This document shows, one piece after another, positions 6,733 through 13,878 of a stretch of 19,602 nucleotides of DNA (the first letter of the stretch is position 1; the number at the start of each line of letters is the position of its first letter). The notes under the pieces were generated by a model. It ran no database searches. It saw nothing but the letters and a program-made list of their open reading frames with translations, and was not told the DNA's origin. The stretch is from an uncultured Chlamydiaceae bacterium (GTDB lineage Bacteria; Chlamydiota; Chlamydiia; Chlamydiales; Parachlamydiaceae): the NCBI GenBank assembly GCA_945957185.1, contig CAMFKA010000009.1:1-19602 (forward strand), in the 5' to 3' direction. The position numbers and the translations under genes were made by a program.

Positions 6733-6800
6733 TATTTATCTCCCTCAAGTTGTTTCCTCAAAGTCCCTCTTCAGCTTCTTATGTCCATGACATGATCGTT
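6732..6800 (-). pseudogene. hicA: Frameshifted remnant of a hicA toxin gene
   Basis: One minus-strand frame ends in GTLRKQLEGDK and a TAA that overlaps the hicB start as TAATG, the usual hicA-hicB junction. A second frame just upstream reads HGHKKLKR, and the two join as HGHKKLKR/GTLRKQ, the familiar C-terminal pattern of HicA toxins. The join needs a shift near 6766-6770, and a TGA stops the first of these frames immediately upstream. I find no convincing N-terminal HicA half (GSHxxF) further upstream. The toxin therefore appears inactivated. This rests on a short motif, so the confidence is moderate. Confidence 0.5.
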
Positions 6801-6801
6801 T

Positions 6802-6834
6802 ATTATAGGATATACCAAATATATTTGGTATATC
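6802..6834 (-). promoter_or_regulatory. 26-bp perfect palindrome plus TATAAT upstream of hicB
   Basis: Positions 6809-6834 form a perfect 26-bp palindrome centred on CCAAATATATTTGG. On the minus strand it is followed 1 bp later by a perfect -10, TATAAT (6802-6807). The palindrome would cover the spacer and -35 zone. HicB proteins with an XRE domain bind palindromic operators in their own promoters, so this is a plausible autoregulatory operator about 80-100 bp before hicB. Confidence 0.6.
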
Positions 6835-6992
6835 TTTCTTTTTCAGACTTCGATCAATGCTATCCAACAAATTTTTCAGCAACTTGCCTTGTGTGTAAAT
6901 TCGCTGATGTGGGGTTAGATCTGGGTAAGCCAAACCTAATTTCCCCTTGTAGCAAAACGTTGTCTAGAATATTATTATTCCAAAATTATTAA

Positions 6993-7352
6993 ATGGTGAC
7001 CCCTATGGCAACTTTCAATATTCACTGCAAAGATCCTTGGTTTTCTTTGATTCGTCAGGAGATCAAACCCGTTGAAGGTCGTAAAGCTACACACACATAT
7101 AAAAAAATTAAACAGGGCGATCACATCAATTTTACGAATGGTAATGAGTCGTTTCTTGCCCTTGTCACAGAGATCCGCAGCTATGCTACTCTCGAAGACT
7201 ATTTAACAGATGTATCTTTAGAAAAAGCTCTTCCCGGCATACACTCCCTAGAGGAAGGTCGAAACATCTACCTTCAATGGAGCACTGAAGAGCAAATCAA
7301 CCAGTACGGGTTTCTGGGCATATTCATAAAGCCAATTAAAACGTTGAATTAA
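6993..7352 (+). CDS. ASCH-domain protein
   Basis: This small soluble protein is 119 residues from the ATG at 6993, or 115 from the ATG at 7005; neither start has a clear ribosome-binding site. It fits the ASCH fold, a PUA-like beta-barrel thought to bind RNA. Visible marks are KPVEGRK (26-32), the GDHINFTNGNES strand-turn (42-53), and the C-terminal SLEEGRNIYLQWSTEEQINQYGFLGIFI (about 85-112). Close relatives with this C-terminal block occur as free-standing proteins in bacteria, protists and large DNA viruses. The role is unknown; RNA binding or nucleotide-derivative chemistry are family-level guesses. It precedes the Inc-like gene by 38 bp on the same strand. Confidence 0.82.
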   Translation: MVTPMATFNIHCKDPWFSLIRQEIKPVEGRKATHTYKKIKQGDHINFTNGNESFLALVTEIRSYATLEDYLTDVSLEKALPGIHSLEEGRNIYLQWSTEEQINQYGFLGIFIKPIKTLN

Positions 7353-7390
7353 TCACGGATTTTGGTAAAATCGTCTTTAATCAAAATTAA

Positions 7391-8176
7391 ATGGCAATTA
7401 CAATGAATAATATAACAAATACTATCCCCTTAACCGTATCGTCTCCAAAATCTTCAGAAGCATGGGACGCAATAAAAAAAACCAATGAACCTGTCATACG
7501 TTTTAAATACCATGGTGCAGCAATTAGAGAAACGTTCAAAGAATTGCACAATGCATCTGCCTCAAAAGAGACAGCCTTAAACCTATTTGCAGCCGGTGTC
7601 GTCGTCGCCATTCCTAGCATTCTTTTGAGTCACCTTCCTTTGGCGATGTTGGGAGTAGCTTTAGTAGTTATATCGGTTGTAAAATTGATATTTGCTCAAA
7701 ACCCCATCACTACATGCCGTCAAAATAAGCATGGAGTCATCCAAAATGCAGCACAAGATTTCTTTGCAACTCTTGACGCTAGACTTCAACTCTTGCAAAA
7801 CAAGATCGCAGCTAACGAGCCAATAGATTTTAAGCAAGAAATTGAAAAACTGCGATTTCTCCACTATACGAAAAAAATGTTTGAATGCCTCAATCATATG
7901 CACGATGAGATCGCTAAAGAAACTACACAAGATCCCAAAGGGTATCGATCAAGTGCTTTTAATCGCAGTCTTCTCTCTGCTATACGCGTGATAGTACAAA
8001 AGATTCAAAACATCGAAACCTGTCTTGAAACGGTAAAAAATCCTTCTAAAGAAGATCTTGAAAATTTTCATGAAGTGACAAATAGAGAGCTCAATGATCT
8101 CATCGAAGAATACAAAAAACGAAAAGTCCCTTCTGAGAGAATTTCTGCACTATTTTCGTATTTAACTTACGAGTAG
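7391..8176 (+). CDS. Candidate inclusion-membrane (Inc-like) protein with a two-helix hydrophobic hairpin
   Basis: This 261-residue protein has no cleavable signal peptide. It carries one bilobed hydrophobic segment at about 62-80 and 82-101, separated by only a couple of residues (SH). The N-terminal 25 residues are rich in Ser, Thr and Asn, as type III secretion signals often are. The C-terminal 150 residues are charged and helical, probably coiled coil (LQLLQNKI, then EIEKLRFLHY, then VQKIQNIETCLETV). This architecture is the defining trait of chlamydial Inc proteins, which are inserted in the inclusion membrane with both ends facing the host cytosol. The assignment is by architecture only. 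It ends in a 10-bp convergent overlap with the next gene. Start choice (7391 or 7403) is uncertain. Confidence 0.7.
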   Translation: MAITMNNITNTIPLTVSSPKSSEAWDAIKKTNEPVIRFKYHGAAIRETFKELHNASASKETALNLFAAGVVVAIPSILLSHLPLAMLGVALVVISVVKLIFAQNPITTCRQNKHGVIQNAAQDFFATLDARLQLLQNKIAANEPIDFKQEIEKLRFLHYTKKMFECLNHMHDEIAKETTQDPKGYRSSAFNRSLLSAIRVIVQKIQNIETCLETVKNPSKEDLENFHEVTNRELNDLIEEYKKRKVPSERISALFSYLTYE

Positions 8177-8982
8177 AAGTAATCGATTTCTTCGTTCTTT
8201 TTGGGGCCTATCACTCTCCAGTTTAAGCGGAGATGAGTGACATCCAAATGAATTTGACCAAAGTACGTGTCCCCCTCACAGAGATGAGAATCGACGGACG
8301 ATAGTGCTTGTGCGTTAACAGGCGCTAAATGAAAAAGAAAGACGGGATGATCAGCTCCTCGACGCAGATGCTCCAGGGATATCACTCCTGCATGACGATC
8401 GAGAGTCCAACGAAAGACATTCGAAAAGCTCACTTGCTCTCCCTGTTTATTCAACCATGTTCCTTTCTCGTTATATATCAGCACATTATCGTTCTCTCTA
8501 TTCACGATCACCTCCCCTTTGCCTTTTCCTGCCCAACCAAGCTCCTTTTTAGACTTGGACTTTGCATGGAATGAAAGTTGTTTCACTTGGAGGAGTCTTT
8601 CCCAAAACGCTAGTAGAATGTGGCGTGGATTTTCTTGATGTTGAGCGGTCTTAAACGACAAATCTAATTTTGCAACATAGTAATCCTTTTTGTCATGGGC
8701 CGGGAGCAGGGTGTAGGCTTTTTTGAGCAATTGCTCGAGTTCCTCAAGCACCGGATAAGAGGGATTAAACTGATAGAGCCTCGTTTTCCCCTCAGAATAG
8801 CTTGTGATAAGCCCTCCCTTTTCTAAGCGATTTAGCGCTTTTTGAATGGGTGTGAGAGGAATTCCAAACGATCGGTGGAGTTGAGTTCCATAACATTTCC
8901 CATTTACAAACAAGAAAATGAGAATTCTTTGTACATTTTTGTTTCCAAAAAGAGCATCGAGCATAAAAAAATCAAACCCCAT
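8167..8982 (-). CDS. Winged-helix regulator fused to a DUF6314-like domain
   Basis: This 271-residue cytosolic protein has an N-terminal winged helix of the ArsR/MarR-like type (about 8-85: NVQRILIFLF, GTQLHRSFGIPLTPIQKALNRLEKGGLITSYSEGKTRLYQF). After a linker it has a C-terminal domain (about 125-271) resembling the DUF6314 family. It keeps GKGEV, LIYNEKG, a conserved FRW, and the C-terminal HLCEGDTYFG and WRVIGPKKNEEI blocks. DUF6314 proteins as I know them are usually free-standing and of unknown role, with a lipocalin-like barrel suggested. Here the barrel could be a ligand sensor for the DNA-binding domain. The start could also be the ATG at 8964; neither has a strong ribosome-binding site. 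It overlaps the Inc-like gene by 10 bp at the 3' ends. Confidence 0.72.
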   Translation of the reverse strand: MGFDFFMLDALFGNKNVQRILIFLFVNGKCYGTQLHRSFGIPLTPIQKALNRLEKGGLITSYSEGKTRLYQFNPSYPVLEELEQLLKKAYTLLPAHDKKDYYVAKLDLSFKTAQHQENPRHILLAFWERLLQVKQLSFHAKSKSKKELGWAGKGKGEVIVNRENDNVLIYNEKGTWLNKQGEQVSFSNVFRWTLDRHAGVISLEHLRRGADHPVFLFHLAPVNAQALSSVDSHLCEGDTYFGQIHLDVTHLRLNWRVIGPKKNEEIDYFYS

Positions 8983-9019
8983 TTCAAATCGTTTAAACTA
9001 CTTTGTAGTTTTCAAACAA

Positions 9020-9040
9020 CCCGTCAACACGCTTGACGGG
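9020..9040. repeat. 8-bp-stem hairpin in the gap before bioB
   Basis: CCCGTCAA (9020-9027) and TTGACGGG (9033-9040) flank a 5-nt loop. It lies between the divergent winged-helix gene and bioB. No T-run follows on either strand, so an operator-like dyad fits better than a terminator. The rest of 8983-9190 shows no gene and no promoter that I would defend. Confidence 0.45.
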
Positions 9041-9194
9041 ACAGAATCAACGCCCGACTTTAACCTACATTTTAGTTTTATTCAACCCTTTTCGAGTTTA
9101 CACCGAGCCATCAACATCGACTTTTTGCTTAAAAACGTTTAGATCCGGTGCTAGACTCTTTGTTTTGAACGAAAATCGGGGATAAACGAATAAA

Positions 9195-9257
9195 TTTGGA
9201 GCGCGCGCGACAAGTCGCGCGAAATGAAAGCTGCGACGAGTCGCAGCACTCCAAAAT
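9195..9257. repeat. Nested palindromes (three-way-junction shape) just upstream of bioB
   Basis: An outer TTTGGAG/CTCCAAA pair (9195-9201 and 9249-9255) encloses two perfect hairpins. The first is CGCGCGAC-AA-GTCGCGCG (9204-9221). The second is GCTGCGAC-GA-GTCGCAGC (9230-9247). Both share the GCGAC/GTCGC core. The block ends about 10 bp before the GGGAG ribosome-binding site of bioB. It is either a REP-like intergenic repeat or a structured leader that could affect bio operon expression. I do not recognise a known biotin regulatory element. Confidence 0.8.
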
Positions 9258-9282
9258 TCTTTACTTGGGAGAGTTTTATTAA

Positions 9283-10248
9283 ATGGAATCGATAAGACAG
9301 GACTGGAACTTAGATGAGTTAAAGCGGTTGTATGAGTTACCGCTGCTGGAATTAATCACAACATCCAACAAAATTCACACTCAATTTCATCCACCCGGAG
9401 AGGTGCAAGTTTGCAACCTCATTTCCATTAAAACCGGAGGGTGTCCCGAAGACTGCAAATATTGCGCTCAATCATCACGTTATCAAACGTCTGTTTCGGC
9501 TCAACCGATGATGCAATATCAGGACGTCCTCAATGAAGCCAAAAAAGCTATTGAACGAGGGGCGACTCGCGTCTGTTTAGGGGCTGCCTGGCGTGGAGTC
9601 AGGGATGGTAAACAATTTGAAGACGTGCTTCAAATGGTTAAAGGGATTACAGAATTGGGTGTGGAGGTATGCTGTACTTTAGGGATGCTCAAAGAGCATC
9701 AAGCTGAACAGCTAAAAAAAGCTGGGTTATATGCTTATAACCACAATCTAGACTCGTCCGAGAAGTTTTACAAAACGATCATCACCACAAGAACTTACCA
9801 AGAGCGATTGGACACATTGGACATTGCTGAAAAGGCAAATTTAAATGTCTGTTGTGGGGGGATTTTAGGAATGGGAGAAAACCCTATAGATAGATTAGAA
9901 CTCCTTTTAACTTTATGCAGACGCAACCCTCATCCTGAATCGGTCCCTATCAATCGATTAAGTCAAATTCCCGGCACCCCTCTTGAGGACCAACCCAAAA
10001 TATCTATTTGGGAAATGATCCGAGCGATTGCTGTGGCGCGTATCGTTCTCCCCAAATCAATGATTCGACTATCAGCAGGACGCATTGAGATGTCTTATGA
10101 GCAGCAAGCATTATGTTTTCTGGCCGGAGCCAATTCAATTTTTGCCGGAGAAAAGCTTTTGACCGTTGCAAACACTCCTGTGGACAGGGACGAAGAGATG
10201 TTTCAACTTCTAGGTCTAAAAAAACGACCCGCATTCGCCGGGAGCTAA
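9283..10248 (+). CDS. bioB: Biotin synthase
   Basis: BioB is the radical-SAM enzyme that inserts sulfur into dethiobiotin to give biotin. The 321-residue protein has the CxxxCxxC cluster motif (Cys54, Cys58, Cys61) for the SAM-binding [4Fe-4S] cluster. It also has the expected ligands of the [2Fe-2S] sulfur donor cluster: Cys98, Cys130, Cys190 and an Arg in RLSAGR (262-267). YNHNLDSS and GTPLED match the family. The start has GGGAG 11 nt upstream. It is the first gene of the operon and is preceded by the nested palindromes at 9195-9257. All catalytic residues are in place and the length is typical. Confidence 0.98.
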   Translation: MESIRQDWNLDELKRLYELPLLELITTSNKIHTQFHPPGEVQVCNLISIKTGGCPEDCKYCAQSSRYQTSVSAQPMMQYQDVLNEAKKAIERGATRVCLGAAWRGVRDGKQFEDVLQMVKGITELGVEVCCTLGMLKEHQAEQLKKAGLYAYNHNLDSSEKFYKTIITTRTYQERLDTLDIAEKANLNVCCGGILGMGENPIDRLELLLTLCRRNPHPESVPINRLSQIPGTPLEDQPKISIWEMIRAIAVARIVLPKSMIRLSAGRIEMSYEQQALCFLAGANSIFAGEKLLTVANTPVDRDEEMFQLLGLKKRPAFAGS

Positions 10249-10249
10249 T

Positions 10250-11371
10250 ATGACGATAAACCTAGAAAACCGACTGCAGCAGCGCGCAAAACAGGGAAAT
10301 TTACGAACATTAAGAAGCACTTCATCTACCATCGATTTCTCTTCTAACGACTATCTGGGGCTTGCTCGTTCTCCTCAATTATCTTTAGCTACCTTTCAAG
10401 AGTGGAAAATGCATTTAGGTCGCCTCAATGGATTAGGGTCGACAGGTTCACGTTTGTTAACAGGTAATTCGTGCTATGCTGAAGATTTAGAACACAAAAT
10501 TGCAAGCTTTCACGGCTACGAAGCGGGTCTGTTATTCAATTGTGGGTACATGGCTAATCTTGGTCTGCTGTCTACCATTACAAATCAAACAAGTATCATT
10601 TTCTATGATGCTGCAGTGCACGCTTCGACATACGACGGAATCCGTTTAAGTCGGTCACAAGCCTTTCCGTTTCGACATAACGATCTCGAACACCTTGAAA
10701 ATCGCCTAAAAAACTGTTCGTCTTCCGGAGATCGTTTTATCTGCATCGAATCGATCTATTCGACTGATGGTTCCATGTCTCCGCTAACAGAAATCAGCCA
10801 ACTTGCCAGAAGATATGAAGCACATCTCATCGTGGATGAAGCTCACGCTGTGGGAGTTTGTGGGCCGAAAGGAAAAGGACTTGTTGCAGAACACAATCTT
10901 ACATCTCAAGTTTTTGCTCAAGTCACTACTTTTGGCAAGGCGTTAGGAACCCACGGAGCCGTTATTTTAGGCAAACACGTTTTAAAGCAAGCGTTAATCA
11001 ATTTTGCAACACCTTTTATTTATACAACTGCTATGCCCTTTCAAGTTCTTGCAGCCATTAAGTGTAGCTATGATTTGTCCCCTGAAATGGATTACGAACG
11101 AGATCAGCTTCGGAAGCTAGTGCAAGCATTTCGCACGTTTTATCCATGTTGTTCTAGGAGCCATATCCAACCTGTACGAATCAATGGAAATAATGCTGTG
11201 AAAGCAATGGCGAACGCTCTTTTTGACAAGGGTTTTGACGTACGACCTCTCACAAGCCCCACAGTTCAACGGGGGTGTGAAGCACTTCGGATCTGTTTAC
11301 ATGCTTTTAACACAGAAAGCGATCTGAAGCAACTTATCAATCTTCTTCAACGGTATTCTGACGATGCATAA
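10250..11371 (+). CDS. bioF: 8-amino-7-oxononanoate synthase
   Basis: BioF condenses a pimeloyl thioester with L-alanine to give 8-amino-7-oxononanoate (KAPA), using PLP. The 373-residue protein shows SSNDYLGLA (31-39), GSTGSRLLTG (63-72), the DEAHAVGV element with Asp196 for the PLP ring nitrogen, and TFGKALG with the Schiff-base Lys230. It starts 1 nt after the bioB stop, with GGGAG about 6 nt upstream inside the end of bioB, so it is co-transcribed and probably translationally coupled. This is the enzyme that requires the pimeloyl precursor, whose source is not encoded here by any known gene. Confidence 0.97.
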   Translation: MTINLENRLQQRAKQGNLRTLRSTSSTIDFSSNDYLGLARSPQLSLATFQEWKMHLGRLNGLGSTGSRLLTGNSCYAEDLEHKIASFHGYEAGLLFNCGYMANLGLLSTITNQTSIIFYDAAVHASTYDGIRLSRSQAFPFRHNDLEHLENRLKNCSSSGDRFICIESIYSTDGSMSPLTEISQLARRYEAHLIVDEAHAVGVCGPKGKGLVAEHNLTSQVFAQVTTFGKALGTHGAVILGKHVLKQALINFATPFIYTTAMPFQVLAAIKCSYDLSPEMDYERDQLRKLVQAFRTFYPCCSRSHIQPVRINGNNAVKAMANALFDKGFDVRPLTSPTVQRGCEALRICLHAFNTESDLKQLINLLQRYSDDA

Positions 11372-11993
11372 AATTATGGTAGCAGGTATTGGCACTGAAG
11401 TAGGCAAAACAATTGTTAGCGCCATTTTCACCACTCTTTTGAAAGGAGAATATTGGAAACCCATTCAATGCGGCAATGAGGATGATTCGGATACCGCAAC
11501 GATGAAGAAATTGCTTGAGACAACATGCTGCAAGATCCATCCCCCTACATATTCACTTAAAGCTCCATTGTCACCTCACCATGCAGCACGTTTGGAAAAC
11601 ATTTCGCTAAAGTTAGACTCTATTATCCCCCCCAAAACAGCGTGTCCTCTGATTATTGAAGGTGTCGGCGGAGTTCTTGTCCCCTTAACTTCCCAAGTTT
11701 CCACTCTAGACATCTTCAAACAGTGGGATTGCCAATGGGTCGTTGTCTCAAAACACTATCTTGGCAGCATTAATCACACCCTTCTTACGATTGAAGTTTT
11801 AAAAACGCTTCGTATTCCCATTCTTGGCATTATTTTTAACGGTGAACCCAACCCTGACAGTGAATCCGCCATCTTGGAAATAGCGCAAATTCCCGTTTTA
11901 GGAAGACTTTTTCCTGAAAACAACATTAACCCACAAACCATTCAAAGGTATGCAGAACAATGGCAACCACAATTCATTCAACTTCTTCCTTAG
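11364..11993 (+). CDS. bioD: Dethiobiotin synthetase
   Basis: BioD closes the ureido ring of dethiobiotin from 7,8-diaminononanoate, CO2 and ATP. The 209-residue protein keeps the P-loop GIGTEVGKT (8-16), the catalytic-Lys region YWKPIQCGNEDDSDT, EGVGGVLVPL, and LGSINHTLLTIE near the nucleotide site. The ATG lies 8 nt inside the end of bioF; a second in-frame ATG at 11376 is possible, and neither has a strong ribosome-binding site. Translation is probably coupled to bioF. Length is slightly under the usual 220-230. Confidence 0.95.
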   Translation: MHKIMVAGIGTEVGKTIVSAIFTTLLKGEYWKPIQCGNEDDSDTATMKKLLETTCCKIHPPTYSLKAPLSPHHAARLENISLKLDSIIPPKTACPLIIEGVGGVLVPLTSQVSTLDIFKQWDCQWVVVSKHYLGSINHTLLTIEVLKTLRIPILGIIFNGEPNPDSESAILEIAQIPVLGRLFPENNINPQTIQRYAEQWQPQFIQLLP

Positions 11994-13255
11994 TAGAAAC
12001 GGATCGCAATTGCGTTTGGCATCCTTTCACGCAGATGCAAACAGCACGCCCATCCATTCCCATCGTTAAAGCTAAAGGAGCCTATCTTTATGCTGAAGAT
12101 GGCAGCAAGTTTTTAGATGGCATCTCGTCTTGGTGGGTGAACCTTCATGGGCATGCTCACCCGTATATTGTGCAAAGAATCAAAGCTCAAGCTGAAGTAT
12201 TGGAGCATGTGATTTTTGCTGATTTTACACATGCTCCGGCCGTGGAATTAGCCTCTAGGATCATTTCCATTCTCCCCGGAGCCATGTCAAAAGTTTTCTA
12301 TTCGGATAATGGATCAACCGCCGTTGAGGTTGCTCTTAAGATAGCGTTGCAATATTGGCATAATCGCAATATCCCTAGAACCAAGGTCGTCTGTTTTAAG
12401 AGCAGTTACCATGGAGATACATTTGGTGCCATGTCTGCTGCAGGGAGAAATGAATTCAATAAACCCTTTTGGAAACATCTCTTTGATATTGAATCTATAG
12501 ACCCACCTCTCGAGGGTTTGGAAGACCGCTCTTTATCGCAACTTCAATCTATTTTAGAGCGTGGTGACGTTGCATGTTTTATCTTCGAGCCCCTTGTGCT
12601 TGGTTCCGGAGGGATGATCATGTACCCACCGCAAGGATTGAATCAACTCATTCAATGTTGTAAGCAACACAGCGTTTTAACCATAGCCGACGAGGTTATG
12701 ACAGGCTTTGGGCGAACAGGCACTCTTTTTGCCAGCGAGCAAGTGCATGAAAAGCCCGACCTGATTTGTTTATCAAAAGGGCTGACAGGGGGCTTTTTAC
12801 CGTTAGGGATTACCGCTTGCACAAATGAAATTTATAACGCCTTTTTAGGAGAGCACCTGCAACAAGCTTTTTTACATGGGCATAGCTACACAGCAAATCC
12901 AATTGCTTGCAGTAGCGCACTAGCCAGCCTTGATCTACTTTTAGATGACGCCTGTCACGCACAGAGAAACATGATTGCGGAGAGTCATCTTGAATTTTGT
13001 CGACGTTGGCGAGGACACCCAAAGCTCAAACGATGTATGAGCCTTGGAACCATTTTGGCATTGGAGTATCAGGTAGAGCAAAGCTCGTATTTTCAACCGT
13101 TACGTGATCGTCTCTACCACTTTTTTTTAAGCAAAGGGATTTTGCTTCGTCCCCTCGGCAATGTTCTTTATGTCCTCCCCCCTTATTGCATACAAGCGGA
13201 CGAACTCAACTTTATTTACGAACAAATTATTTGTACTCTTGAAGGAGACTTATGA
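11960..13255 (+). CDS. bioA: Adenosylmethionine-8-amino-7-oxononanoate aminotransferase
   Basis: BioA makes 7,8-diaminononanoate from KAPA with PLP. The 431-residue class III aminotransferase has SSWWVNLHGHAHP (57-69), SDNGSTAVEVALK (115-127), SYHGDTFGA (149-157), DEVMTGFGRTG with Asp244, and LSKGLTGG with the Schiff-base Lys273. It overlaps the end of bioD by 34 nt, with AAAGG about 11 nt upstream. The active-site N-terminal motif reads WHPFTQM, with Phe23 where E. coli BioA has Tyr (WHPYTSM). This might bear on the amino donor, since some BioA enzymes use lysine instead of SAM; I would not decide that from one residue. Its stop overlaps the next start as ATGA. Confidence 0.97.
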   Translation: MATTIHSTSSLVETDRNCVWHPFTQMQTARPSIPIVKAKGAYLYAEDGSKFLDGISSWWVNLHGHAHPYIVQRIKAQAEVLEHVIFADFTHAPAVELASRIISILPGAMSKVFYSDNGSTAVEVALKIALQYWHNRNIPRTKVVCFKSSYHGDTFGAMSAAGRNEFNKPFWKHLFDIESIDPPLEGLEDRSLSQLQSILERGDVACFIFEPLVLGSGGMIMYPPQGLNQLIQCCKQHSVLTIADEVMTGFGRTGTLFASEQVHEKPDLICLSKGLTGGFLPLGITACTNEIYNAFLGEHLQQAFLHGHSYTANPIACSSALASLDLLLDDACHAQRNMIAESHLEFCRRWRGHPKLKRCMSLGTILALEYQVEQSSYFQPLRDRLYHFFLSKGILLRPLGNVLYVLPPYCIQADELNFIYEQIICTLEGDL

Positions 13256-13878
13256 CATCATTTGCTGAACAAATTGAGCGGATTTTAACTACTATTGTTG
13301 CGTGCAATGAATTGCATGCAAAATGGCTTAACACTCTGTCGTTCCTTGAAAACTGTGGAGCTAGGAAAATTGCCGCTTGCGAGCACCCCACGCTTGTAAA
13401 AGAAGAAATGCTTAAACATGCGGCGGAGGAATTTAGACATGCTCATTATTTAAAGCGTCAGATTGAAAGGGTTTCCCCTAGCTCAATGGACACGTATTGT
13501 CTTTCGCTGATGTTTGGAGGAGCTGCAACATTGCATTATTTGGCAGCGCTAGACGTCAGGGCATCACGCTATCTTAAAAGGTTAGGGCTTCCTAATCATT
13601 CCATTAAAGAAGCCGCTTATTTACTTGTTACCTATGCAATTGAGCTTCGTGCTGAAGAGCTATATCCTATCTATGATCGAGTTCTTCGCAAGGCAGGCTC
13701 TCGTGTTGCGGTTAAATCAATTTTATTAGAGGAAAAGGAACACCTTGAAGAAATGAAAGAGGGGTTAAGGCTGCTTCCTTCAGGGTTTACACACGCAGCG
13801 CATATCTGCGCAATAGAAAGCAGTTTATGTAAGCGATGGCTCAACGCCGTGGAGGCTGAATGCCTCACATATGTGTAA
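13252..13878 (+). CDS. Ferritin-like di-iron protein, last gene of the biotin operon
   Basis: This 208-residue protein is not a known biotin enzyme. It begins inside the bioA stop (ATGA overlap) with AAGGAG 5 nt upstream, so it is tightly coupled to the operon. It is predicted all-helical, with the spacing of a four-helix ferritin-like bundle. Candidate iron ligands are Glu20 in helix 1; ExxH in helix 2 (Glu60, His63 within AAEEFRHAH); Glu131 or Glu135 in helix 3 (AIELRAEELY); and ExxH in helix 4 (Glu161, His164 within LEEKEHLEEM). This E, ExxH, E, ExxH set is the mark of carboxylate-bridged di-iron oxidases and oxygenases. No signal peptide or membrane segment is seen. By context I infer a role in biotin synthesis, perhaps producing the pimeloyl precursor that BioF needs by an oxidative step, or protecting oxygen-sensitive BioB. 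The family is fairly sure; the function is hypothesis. Its stop lies inside the palindrome at 13871-13982. Confidence 0.82.
   Translation: MTSFAEQIERILTTIVACNELHAKWLNTLSFLENCGARKIAACEHPTLVKEEMLKHAAEEFRHAHYLKRQIERVSPSSMDTYCLSLMFGGAATLHYLAALDVRASRYLKRLGLPNHSIKEAAYLLVTYAIELRAEELYPIYDRVLRKAGSRVAVKSILLEEKEHLEEMKEGLRLLPSGFTHAAHICAIESSLCKRWLNAVEAECLTYV

Noticed and set aside
6745..6933. Short minus-strand frame of 62 codons as an intact gene upstream of hicB
   Set aside because: It needs a TTG start without a ribosome-binding site, and its end overlaps the out-of-frame HicA tail; a degraded hicA region explains it better.
8983..9282. Biotin riboswitch or BirA operator before bioB
   Set aside because: No biotin riboswitch class is known to me, and no BirA-type long dyad was found; only the nested GC-rich palindromes and one small hairpin are present.
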